A stretch of DNA of 10,237 nucleotides, taken from contig JAOUPZ010000086.1 of the NCBI GenBank assembly GCA_029879595.1, positions 1 through 10,237 of the forward strand. Reading direction: 5' to 3'. This document shows positions 1 through 6,373 of this stretch, piece after piece (positions within the stretch are counted from its first letter, which is position 1; each line of letters begins with the position of its first letter). This DNA is from Deltaproteobacteria bacterium (lineage in GTDB: Bacteria; SAR324; JACQKK01). The position numbers were made by a program, and so were the translations under genes. Below the pieces are notes generated by a model. It worked only from the letters and a program-made list of their open reading frames with translations, made no database searches and was not told the origin of the DNA.

Positions 1-564
1 TACGCCACCAAGGAAACACGGACCACGGTGCGCCTGAACCTGGACGGAACCGGGCAGGCCGAGATCGGCACGGGCATCGCCTTTTTCGACCACATGCTGG
101 AACAGCTGACCTTTCACGGGCTGTTCGACCTGAAGCTGGAATGCCGGGGAGACCTGGAGGTGGACGGCCACCACACCGTGGAGGATGTGGGGATTGCCCT
201 GGGCCGCGCCATCGACCAGGCCCTGGGCGAGCGTACCGGCATCAGGCGCTTTGGTGAGGCCCATGTCCCCATGGACGAAACACTGGCCCGGGTGGCGCTG
301 GATTTCTCCGGCCGTCCGGAGTTCCATTTCCAGGGTTCGTTTTCAGGCCCGCGCGTCGGCGAGATGGACACCCAGCTGGTGACGCACTTTTTCAAGTCGC
401 TGGCCATGGCGGCCCGATTGACCCTGCACATGGCTCTGCTGTACGGTGAGAATGATCACCATAAGGCAGAGGGCCTGTTCAAGGCCCTGGGCCGCGCCCT
501 GGACCAGGCCCTTACGGCGGACCCCCGCCGGCGGGGGGTGAGTTCCACCAAGGGTACGCTCTAA
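1..564 (+). CDS. hisB: Imidazoleglycerol-phosphate dehydratase, 5' end cut by the window
   Basis: HisB removes water from imidazole glycerol phosphate to give imidazole acetol phosphate in cytosolic histidine biosynthesis; the family is a Mn-dependent 24-mer. The reading frame is open from base 1 (YATKETRTTVRLNLDGTG), and these residues match the family's N-terminal strand. The in-frame GTG at 28 is therefore almost certainly not the start; about 5-10 residues should lie upstream of the window. Visible are 187 residues, against roughly 195 for a monofunctional HisB. In visible numbering, the metal-binding and catalytic motifs are FDHML near 29-33, HHTVED at 57-62 and HHKAE at 153-157, and the conserved tail is SSTKG. 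There is no fused phosphatase domain in the visible part. hisH follows after 151 bp on the same strand, so the two are probably in one histidine transcription unit. Confidence 0.96.
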   Translation, partial: YATKETRTTVRLNLDGTGQAEIGTGIAFFDHMLEQLTFHGLFDLKLECRGDLEVDGHHTVEDVGIALGRAIDQALGERTGIRRFGEAHVPMDETLARVALDFSGRPEFHFQGSFSGPRVGEMDTQLVTHFFKSLAMAARLTLHMALLYGENDHHKAEGLFKALGRALDQALTADPRRRGVSSTKGTL

Positions 565-568
565 CTGA

Positions 569-620
569 GCCAACGCAACAAGGGCCAACGCAACAAGGGC
601 CAACGCAACAAGGGCCAGCG
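569..620 (+). repeat. 15-bp tandem repeat, three perfect copies plus a partial one, between hisB and hisH
   Basis: The unit gccaacgcaacaagg occurs at 569-583, 584-598 and 599-613 without a mismatch, followed by a diverged partial copy (gccagcg) at 614-620. It begins 5 bp after the hisB TAA (562-564). Because the unit is a multiple of three, read-through of that stop would give a basic QRNKG repeat ending at a second in-frame TAA at 622-624. The remaining gap up to hisH is GC-rich and includes a perfect 14-bp palindrome (gggcgggcccgccc, 673-686). I see no clear promoter or T-tract terminator in the gap. The repeat most likely arose by replication slippage; any function is unknown. Confidence 0.9.
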
Positions 621-715
621 CTAACAGGACACACTCTGAACAGCCACACCCTGCAAGGCCGCACGGCCGGCAGGGCGGGCCCGCCCGACATCCGGACTTC
701 CAGACAACGAGCAGC

Positions 716-1342
716 ATGATCCTTATTATCGACTATAACGTCGGCAACCTGTACAACCTCAAGAACGCCCTGGACTTCCAGGGGCTGGACAACCGCATCG
801 TCACCCGCCCGGAAGAACTGAAAGGGGCTACGCACATCATTCTGCCCGGGGTGGGCGCATTCAGGCCGGCCATGGAGCACCTGCGCGAGAACGGCATGGA
901 CCAGGCCGTCCGGGAAGCGGTGGCCTCCGGTGTTCCCTTTCTGGGGGTGTGCGTGGGGATGCAGCTCCTGTTCGACGAATCGGAGGAGGACGGGCCCAGC
1001 CAGGGTCTGGGCCTCATTCCCGGCCGGATCATCCGGTTCACGGGTCAGGGCAGCAACGGAACCCGGCTCAAGGTGCCCCAGATGGGCTGGAACAAGGTCA
1101 ACTGGCAGCGGGATGATCCGTTGCAGGAAGGCATACCGGACGGCAACTATTTTTACTTTGTGCATTCCTACCATGCCGAACCGGAACACCCGGAGGACAC
1201 CCTGGGCCTCACTGACTACGGGGAGGTCTTCCCCTCGGTGGTGCGCCGCGGCAACGTGTGGGGGGCACAGTTCCACCCGGAAAAAAGCCAGAACCCTGGG
1301 CTGAGGCTGCTGAAAAATTTTTCGGCTCTCCGCCCCCAATAG
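716..1342 (+). CDS. hisH: Imidazole glycerol phosphate synthase, glutamine amidotransferase subunit
   Basis: HisH hydrolyses glutamine and channels ammonia to HisF. The HisHF complex converts PRFAR to imidazole glycerol phosphate (the HisB substrate) and AICAR. The 208-residue length is normal for HisH. It is a class I glutamine amidotransferase: the N-terminus MILIIDYNVGN and the segment LPGVGAF (about 43-49) are typical. The nucleophile is Cys79 in GVCVGMQLL, and the rest of the triad is His187 and Glu189 in QFHPEKS. The ATG at 716 gives the canonical N-terminus. The ribosome-binding site before it is weak (GAG about 4 nt upstream), which is compatible with dependence on hisB translation or on the leader between them. 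selA starts 33 bp downstream. hisF and hisA, frequent neighbours, are not next to it. Confidence 0.97.
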   Translation: MILIIDYNVGNLYNLKNALDFQGLDNRIVTRPEELKGATHIILPGVGAFRPAMEHLRENGMDQAVREAVASGVPFLGVCVGMQLLFDESEEDGPSQGLGLIPGRIIRFTGQGSNGTRLKVPQMGWNKVNWQRDDPLQEGIPDGNYFYFVHSYHAEPEHPEDTLGLTDYGEVFPSVVRRGNVWGAQFHPEKSQNPGLRLLKNFSALRPQ

Positions 1343-1375
1343 CAACTTACTGCGGGCCAGGCGACGGCGGAGCCC

Positions 1376-2806
1376 ATGACCACCACCACCAATGAACAAC
1401 TGAAAAGCCTGCCCTCGGTAAGCGAGGCCGACCGGCACCTGGAAGCCAGAGGGCTGCCCCACGGCAAGTCTGTGCGCGAACTGGTGCAGGCCGTCCTGGA
1501 TGGCTACCGCCGGCAACTGCTGGCGGGAGGAGCGGACGAGGTGTTTTCCCGCCAGGAGGTTCTGCGGGCGCTGGAGCAGGCCGTGAACCGCCCCGCAGCC
1601 AACCAGCTGCGCCGGGTGATCAACTGCACCGGGGTGGTGGTGCACACCAACCTGGGGCGGGCGGTGCTGCCGGAGACCATCACCCGTCCCGCCGAAGCTC
1701 TGCACCACTCCTACCTCAATCTGGAGTTCGACCTGGATACCGGACAGCGCGGCCCGCGGGGCGGACGCGTTCCGCAGCTGCTGGCCCGGCTGGCCGGAGC
1801 CGAAGCCGGCCTGGCCGTGAACAACAACGCCGCCGCCGTGCTTTTGATGCTTACCGCGCTGGGGCAGGGCCGCGAGGTCATTGTCTCCCGGGGGGAACTG
1901 GTGGAAATCGGGGGATCATTCCGGATACCGGACATCATGCGGGCCTCGGGTGCCCGACTGGTGGAGGTGGGCACCACCAACCGCACCCGGATCAGCGACT
2001 ATGAACAGGCCATTACCGAGAACACGGCCGCCCTGCTCAAGGTGCACCGGTCCAATTTCCACCTGAGCGGATTCGTGGAGGAAACAGGGGTGGAGGAACT
2101 GGCCCGGCTGGCCGGTGCCCTGAACCGGGAGCGGGAACAGCCCATCGGTGTGTGGCACGACCTGGGCAGCGGCAACTTCTACCGTTTCCACCAGCCCGCC
2201 CTGAGGAACATCCCCACCGTGGAGGCGGAAGTACGCGCCGGAGCCGACATCGTTACCCTGAGCGGCGACAAGCTGCTGGGCTCGGCACAGGCCGGTATCG
2301 TGGTGGGCCGCGCCGAGCCGCTGGAACGGATGCGAAAGCACCCCCTGTACCGCTGCCTGCGGATGGACCGGGTGCGCACGTCCCTGCTGGAGCAGTCCCT
2401 GCTGGCATATCTGAACATAGACACCCTGCGGGAGCACAACACGGTTATTGATCTCCTGGAGCGCACTCCCGGGGACATGGAGCCGCTGCTCAACGCCGTG
2501 CTCAAGGCGCTGGAGCCCCGCCGCGGACAGGGCCTGTCCTGGGAGCCGCTGCGCGATTACTCCCTGGCCGGAGGGGGCGCTGTTCCCGAGGCCCGCATCG
2601 AGACCCTGTGCCTGGCCCTGTGGGACGGGGCGGGGCACCGGAGTGCCCAGCAACTGGCCGCCGAACTGCGTGCCGGTGAGCCCCCGGTTATTGTGAGGAT
2701 CTCCGGGGAGCGGATCATCATAGATTTCCGCGCCGTTTTCGCCCGGGATCTGGATTTGCTGGGGCAGGCCCTGGCCCGGCTCTCCGCCGGCCCGGACTCG
2801 CCCTGA
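1376..2806 (+). CDS. selA: L-seryl-tRNA(Sec) selenium transferase (selenocysteine synthase)
   Basis: SelA is a PLP-dependent cytosolic enzyme, a large ring-shaped homo-oligomer in characterised species. It converts Ser-tRNA(Sec) to Sec-tRNA(Sec) using selenophosphate from SelD. The 476-residue length is normal. The N-terminal helical tRNA-binding segment covers about 1-70, followed by VINCTGVVVHTNLGRA (81-96), a family signature. WHDLGSG (260-266) lies in the PLP site, and Lys299 in LSGDKLLGS is the expected Schiff-base lysine. The C-terminal domain ends near VRISGERIIIDFRAV. The ATG at 1376 has a GGAG only 3 nt upstream (1369-1372), a short spacing. The gene follows hisH by 33 bp and is probably co-transcribed with it. 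selB, a frequent partner, is not downstream. The presence of selA implies that selB, selC and selD lie elsewhere in this genome. Confidence 0.97.
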   Translation: MTTTTNEQLKSLPSVSEADRHLEARGLPHGKSVRELVQAVLDGYRRQLLAGGADEVFSRQEVLRALEQAVNRPAANQLRRVINCTGVVVHTNLGRAVLPETITRPAEALHHSYLNLEFDLDTGQRGPRGGRVPQLLARLAGAEAGLAVNNNAAAVLLMLTALGQGREVIVSRGELVEIGGSFRIPDIMRASGARLVEVGTTNRTRISDYEQAITENTAALLKVHRSNFHLSGFVEETGVEELARLAGALNREREQPIGVWHDLGSGNFYRFHQPALRNIPTVEAEVRAGADIVTLSGDKLLGSAQAGIVVGRAEPLERMRKHPLYRCLRMDRVRTSLLEQSLLAYLNIDTLREHNTVIDLLERTPGDMEPLLNAVLKALEPRRGQGLSWEPLRDYSLAGGGAVPEARIETLCLALWDGAGHRSAQQLAAELRAGEPPVIVRISGERIIIDFRAVFARDLDLLGQALARLSAGPDSP

Positions 2807-2901
2807 ATTTTCGCCCCGAAGTTTTTCGCTCTCCTTTTTCCGGTTAGTTTCACGGTCTGAAGCAATTCCCGGCAAATCAGTTTCTAAAGGTTTTCCTTGC
2901 T

Positions 2902-2914
2902 AATAATATTTATT
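2902..2914 (+). promoter_or_regulatory. AT-rich inverted repeat just upstream of the -35 box: possible UP element or operator
   Basis: The arms AATAA (2902-2906) and TTATT (2910-2914) form a perfect 5-bp inverted repeat around TAT. The tract ends one base before the -35 hexamer, at about -49 to -37 from the predicted transcription start. It stands out in a GC-rich region. The location suits an RNA polymerase alpha-subunit UP element; a repressor or activator site is the alternative. The sequence alone cannot decide between them. Confidence 0.35.
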
Positions 2915-2915
2915 G

Positions 2916-2944
2916 TTTACATCCCGGTATGCGCCAGATATAAT
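2916..2944 (+). promoter_or_regulatory. Sigma-70-type promoter for the MFS transporter gene
   Basis: The -35 hexamer TTTACA (2916-2921, one mismatch to TTGACA) is separated by exactly 17 bp from a perfect TATAAT -10 box (2939-2944). Transcription should begin near 2950-2952, giving a leader of about 104 nt before the ATG at 3055. It is the best promoter match I see in the window. It lies in the 248-bp gap after selA, so the transporter is probably expressed independently of the his-selA genes. No convincing T-tract terminator for selA is visible in the gap. Confidence 0.75.
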
Positions 2945-3054
2945 CGCCGCCAGGAATAAGACAACGGAGGCGGACCCACAGTCGAGGGTTTCCCCACAAT
3001 CCCAAACCCGAACCGGAACACAGGGCGCGGCCAGAGGCCGACCCAGGCAAAGCC

Positions 3055-4332
3055 ATGACTCAAACCGCTTCCCAGACCTCTGAACAGACAAAAACCGGGC
3101 GCTGGCCCCTGCTGGTGGTTTCCGCCGGATTTCTGCTGGCCGCCATGAGCCTGGGGACGCGTCATGTATTCGGCCTGTACCTGCCCCCCATGACTGAAAC
3201 CTACGGCTGGGGCCGGGAGGTGTTCGCCCTGGCCATGGCCGTGCAGACCATCGTCTGGGGCGCAGCCCAGCCCCTGGCAGGCGGGCTGGCCGACCGCTTC
3301 GGCTCCGGGCGGGTGCTGGTGGCGGGCGCGCTGATATACGCCCTGGGGCTGTTCATGGTTGCTCATGCCGACACCCCCCTGACACTTATTCTCACCCTGG
3401 GAGTGGTGGTGGCTCTGGGAATCAGCGGGACCGGATACCCCATCGCCCTGGGGGCAGTGAGCCGGGCGGTCAGTGAAAAACAGCGCAGCCTGTACCTGGG
3501 AGTGGTGATGGCCGGAGGCTCGGTGGGAATGTTCACCATGGTGCCCATCGGGCAGGGATTCATGAACGGACTGGGCTGGCAGAACTCCCTGGCAGCCCTG
3601 GGCGCACTGGCCCTGCTCATGTGCCTGCTGGCCCTGGCCCTCACCGGCAAGGCCGAACCACCGGGCCCGGAACAGATCAACTCCCCCTGGAAGGCCCTCA
3701 ACGAGGCCGCCCGCGAACCACGTTACTGGCTTTTGTTCTGGGGCTTCTTTGTCTGCGGATTCCATGTGGTGTTCATCGCCACCCACCTGCCGGCCTATCT
3801 GATGGATCAGGGACTGAGCCCGGGAATGGGTGCCTTCGCTCTGAGCCTGGTGGGTTTTTTCAATATCCTGGGGACCCTGGGCGCAGGCTGGCTGGGCGGC
3901 AGGGTCAGCAAGCGCTACAGCCTGAGCCTGATCTACCTGGTGCGCTCGGTGATCATCGCGGTGTTCGTGCTGCTGCCCACCACGGAGCTTTCCACCACCC
4001 TGTTCGCCGCCGCCATGGGGCTGGTCTGGGTTTCCACCGTTCCTCTCACCAGCGGCCTGGTGGGGCAGATGTACGATGTGCGTTATCTGTCCACCCTGTT
4101 CGGGCTGGTGCTGTTCGGGCACCAGATCGGAGGATTCATGGGGGTGTGGGTGGGGGGGCTGGTGTTCGATATGGCCGGATCATATCAGGTGGTGTGGTGG
4201 ATCGCCGTGGGCCTGGGGGTGTTCGCCGCCTTGCTGCACTATCCCATCGACGAGCGCCATTACAGCACCATCAAAGCCGCCCGGATCGCGCCGGTAACAG
4301 GGCCGAATGGGGCCTGCTGCCGGGCTGACTGA
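3055..4332 (+). CDS. Major facilitator superfamily transporter, substrate unknown
   Basis: This is a 425-residue inner-membrane secondary transporter. Hydrophobic segments fit the 12-TM MFS plan: six helices in about 17-197, a hydrophilic central loop at about 198-222, then six more to about 395. The motif A loop between TM2 and TM3 is GGLADRFGSGRV (76-87), with a weaker copy GWLGGRVSKRYS (278-289) in the second half. PIDER (397-401) after the last helix recurs, as I recall, in a broadly distributed group of uncharacterised proteobacterial MFS proteins resembling monocarboxylate carriers. The substrate cannot be read from the sequence. The ATG at 3055 is the first usable in-frame start; its ribosome-binding site is weak (AGG at 3045-3047, 7 nt upstream) and adjoins a small GC hairpin (3028-3040). 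The gene has its own promoter and converges on birA, with 14 bp between the stops. Confidence 0.9.
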   Translation: MTQTASQTSEQTKTGRWPLLVVSAGFLLAAMSLGTRHVFGLYLPPMTETYGWGREVFALAMAVQTIVWGAAQPLAGGLADRFGSGRVLVAGALIYALGLFMVAHADTPLTLILTLGVVVALGISGTGYPIALGAVSRAVSEKQRSLYLGVVMAGGSVGMFTMVPIGQGFMNGLGWQNSLAALGALALLMCLLALALTGKAEPPGPEQINSPWKALNEAAREPRYWLLFWGFFVCGFHVVFIATHLPAYLMDQGLSPGMGAFALSLVGFFNILGTLGAGWLGGRVSKRYSLSLIYLVRSVIIAVFVLLPTTELSTTLFAAAMGLVWVSTVPLTSGLVGQMYDVRYLSTLFGLVLFGHQIGGFMGVWVGGLVFDMAGSYQVVWWIAVGLGVFAALLHYPIDERHYSTIKAARIAPVTGPNGACCRAD

Positions 4333-4355
4333 GCCGCCGGCCCTCTTCAGTGCAG
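4325..4355. terminator. Weak inverted repeat spanning the two convergent stop codons; doubtful terminator
   Basis: CTGACTGA (4325-4332) can pair with TCAGT-g-CAG (4347-4355) with one bulged base (G4352), around a 14-nt GC-rich loop. The stem includes the TGA stops of both the transporter gene and birA, which are complementary by nature, so part of the pairing is trivial. No run of T follows on either strand, so intrinsic termination would be poor. I list it only because it is the one candidate structure at this convergent junction. Confidence 0.2.
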
Positions 4356-5117
4356 GGGTTCCAGCCAGAGAACCTCGCCGGAAATCTGCCTGATCCGCTC
4401 GCCGCCGTCCAGTTCGATAAGCAGGTAGCCTTCAGAGGTGATATCCAGGGGTTGTCCCTCCCGGCGGCCCGCCGGGGTATCCAGGGCCACCCGCTGGCCC
4501 TTGAGCACGGCCCTGTGCTTCCATTCCTCCAGCACCAGTGACATCTCGCCCCGGACCAGCCTTTCGTGCAATGACTCCAGTTCCGCCAGCACCGCCTGCA
4601 AAACCTCCTCCTCATCCACGGGCCCCCGTCCCAGGATTGTCAGCGCCTCCTCCAGGGTGGTTAGTCCGCCCCGGATATCCTCGGGGTAATCGGCGGATGG
4701 ACCCCGGCAGTTAATCCCAATGCCAACCACCAGGCGCTGCTCTCCGCTGGTTCCCGGCCGGGACTCCACCAGGATGCCGCAAACCTTGCGGCCTTCTATC
4801 AGGACATCGTTGGGCCACTTGAGCCTGGGTGAAAGCCCGTTGGACTCCTCCAGGGCCCGGGCCACCGCCAGTCCGCACACCAGGGACATGGCGGGAAGTT
4901 CTTCGGCGCGCAGGGGGGGATGGAGCACCACCGAAAACTGAAGCTGCCGCCCGGAAAGCGATGTCCAGGTCCGCCCCATGCGTCCGCGCCCCTGGGTCTG
5001 GTGCCGGGCCAGCGCCACCAGGCCATGCTCGTCCATGTACTGCTCGTTCTCCAGCAGCAGTGTGTTGGTGGAATGCACCTCCTCCAGCCGGATTATCCTG
5101 TGTCCGATGGGTTTCAT
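4347..5117 (-). CDS. birA: Biotin-protein ligase, catalytic form without the DNA-binding domain
   Basis: This enzyme activates biotin with ATP to biotinyl-AMP and attaches it to a lysine on biotin carboxyl carrier proteins in the cytosol. With the chosen start it has 256 residues. STN (16-18) opens the catalytic domain, GRGRMGR (43-49) is the biotinyl-AMP binding loop, KWPNDV (100-105) holds the conserved lysine, and GIGIN follows at about residue 136. A small C-terminal domain ends at GEVLWLEP. The N-terminal winged helix of E. coli BirA is missing, so this is a monofunctional enzyme that should not act as the bio repressor. I chose the ATG at 5117 because AGGGAG (5129-5134) lies 11 nt upstream. 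In-frame ATGs at 5144 and 5213 have no such site, and the latter would overlap gspK. It follows gspK by 31 bp and is the last gene of the leftward operon. Confidence 0.93.
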   Translation of the reverse strand: MKPIGHRIIRLEEVHSTNTLLLENEQYMDEHGLVALARHQTQGRGRMGRTWTSLSGRQLQFSVVLHPPLRAEELPAMSLVCGLAVARALEESNGLSPRLKWPNDVLIEGRKVCGILVESRPGTSGEQRLVVGIGINCRGPSADYPEDIRGGLTTLEEALTILGRGPVDEEEVLQAVLAELESLHERLVRGEMSLVLEEWKHRAVLKGQRVALDTPAGRREGQPLDITSEGYLLIELDGGERIRQISGEVLWLEPLH

Positions 5118-5148
5118 GGGCGGTTGTTCTCCCTGGCTATGCATGTGG

Positions 5149-6369
5149 TCAGTTAAGGGTGACCCAGAGCACATCAACTGATTTGCCCACTCCGGTTTTG
5201 GCATCCCTGTCAACCTTGATCACGGCCTCCAGCGATGATTCCACCACCCCGATTTCCGTGACCAGCCTGATCCGGTAGTATCCCCCCTGGGTGATAAACA
5301 GGTACTTGGCGTATTTTTCCTTCAGCCCCAGCGATTTCATTTTGGATTCCACCGCCGACATGGTCAGTGTTTCCCTGACTTCGGTTTCAAATATACCCGG
5401 AAGCGTTTCCTCGCCTTCCACCTGTTCCTCCTCAGGCGCAACCAGCTCATCGGCCACATCCTGGGCCTTGTCGGCGTATTCACTCAGGTTATCCTGTATT
5501 TCCTTCAGCGCCGATGACTCCAGAATGGTTTCGATCCTGTGGTTCTCCACAAAGGCCGCTATCTCCTCGTTCGAGGCCACGTTGACATTGATACGCTCCG
5601 GAAAAAGCTCCGTGCCCGACCCCGCAGGCTTGGGCAGGACGGCCAGACGGCTTTCCAAATCATCCCAGGGAATGCGGCTGTCCTTCACACCACGCAGCAA
5701 CCGCAGTTCTCCCAGGTGGTCGAAGGGGGCGTTTTTCACCGTCACTTCCGGATCGGTGTTGAAATATGAGCTGGCCTCCGCGCCGGGAACGGACGCCACG
5801 CCGATATATTCCACATCGCCGGAATCCACCCAGTCCCAGATGGCCGAGTACAGCCCGTAAATGACCTCTGCCTGGATTGGTTCGGGAGGAAGGTCCTCGC
5901 TCTCCGAGGGGATTTCCAGGTTTTCAAAAATGCGGAAGAAAATCTCCTGGCGTATCTTGTCCTGGTCGGAGCCTTCCCGCAGTCTCTGCACCTCGTTCAG
6001 GTTGAACTTGTCCTCCAGGGGAACCACATCCAGCTCCAGCAGCAAGCCCTCCTCCAGGGGAACCGCCCCCATCATGAGAAACTTCTGCAGGTCCCTGTAA
6101 CCGGAGAAGAACTCGGACTCCTCCAGCATCAGGCCGATCTGGAGCGCCTTGAAAACCGCCTTGGAGAGCCCCCGCGACTGGCTCCCCTCCTTGAACGATG
6201 ACATGGCCCGCAATTCCAGTCCGGTGGAGAAGAACAGCTCGGAGATGAACATGGTGAGCAGCATCACTACGGCCAGCGCCATCAACAGGGCGATTCCGCG
6301 ATGCCTGACTGTCCCCGGCCGCGCCTGAAGCGTCTCATCCCTGCCGGTTGCCCGATTACGTATCAGCAT
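5149..6369 (-). CDS. gspK: Type II secretion minor pseudopilin GspK (pilus tip)
   Basis: GspK caps the T2SS pseudopilus, forming the tip complex with GspI and GspJ in the periplasm. With the ATG start it has 406 residues. RHRG is the prepilin peptidase site (cleavage after Gly25), followed by the hydrophobic helix IALLMALAVVMLLTMFI. Position +5 is Met instead of Glu, which is characteristic of GspK and not a defect. Family landmarks are KFNLNEV (about 121-127), WVDSGD with a following GAEASSYF (about 180-203), and INVNVAS (about 260-266), which starts the second helical domain. A very acidic stretch (about 304-331) looks like a lineage-specific insertion. An in-frame GTG at 6381 would add four residues and overlap gspJ by 8 bp. 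I prefer the ATG at 6369, 4 bp after the gspJ stop, with GGA 7 nt upstream. Confidence 0.92.
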   Translation of the reverse strand: MLIRNRATGRDETLQARPGTVRHRGIALLMALAVVMLLTMFISELFFSTGLELRAMSSFKEGSQSRGLSKAVFKALQIGLMLEESEFFSGYRDLQKFLMMGAVPLEEGLLLELDVVPLEDKFNLNEVQRLREGSDQDKIRQEIFFRIFENLEIPSESEDLPPEPIQAEVIYGLYSAIWDWVDSGDVEYIGVASVPGAEASSYFNTDPEVTVKNAPFDHLGELRLLRGVKDSRIPWDDLESRLAVLPKPAGSGTELFPERINVNVASNEEIAAFVENHRIETILESSALKEIQDNLSEYADKAQDVADELVAPEEEQVEGEETLPGIFETEVRETLTMSAVESKMKSLGLKEKYAKYLFITQGGYYRIRLVTEIGVVESSLEAVIKVDRDAKTGVGKSVDVLWVTLN

Positions 6370-6373
6370 GGTC

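Noticed and set aside
28..30. GTG at 28 as the hisB start
   Set aside because: The frame is open to base 1, and the upstream residues match the conserved HisB N-terminus, so the gene is simply cut by the window edge.
512..1708. Long minus-strand open frame (398 codons) antisense to hisH and the start of selA
   Set aside because: It mirrors the GC-rich codon pattern of the real genes, and its product is His/Gln/Gly/Arg-rich and unlike a folded protein. Its Leu-Val-Ala repeat is just the reverse of the 15-bp intergenic repeat.
1916..2875. Minus-strand open frame (319 codons) antisense to selA
   Set aside because: It has shadow-type composition, no family motif and no ribosome-binding site. 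SelA on the other strand is unambiguous.
2807..2900. Intrinsic terminator after selA
   Set aside because: T-rich stretches and tiny stems (CGAA/TTCG, AAGG/CCTT) are present, but no stable GC stem followed by a T-tract could be found.
2917..4122. Long minus-strand open frame (401 codons) antisense to the MFS transporter
   Set aside because: The product is a Gln/His/Gly-rich string typical of the complement of a hydrophobic, GC-rich gene. It has no recognisable domain, and it crosses the promoter region.
5118..5213. Extended birA start at 5213 or 5144
   Set aside because: The 5213 start overlaps gspK by 65 bp, and neither has a ribosome-binding site. The catalytic domain begins right after the ATG at 5117, which does have one.
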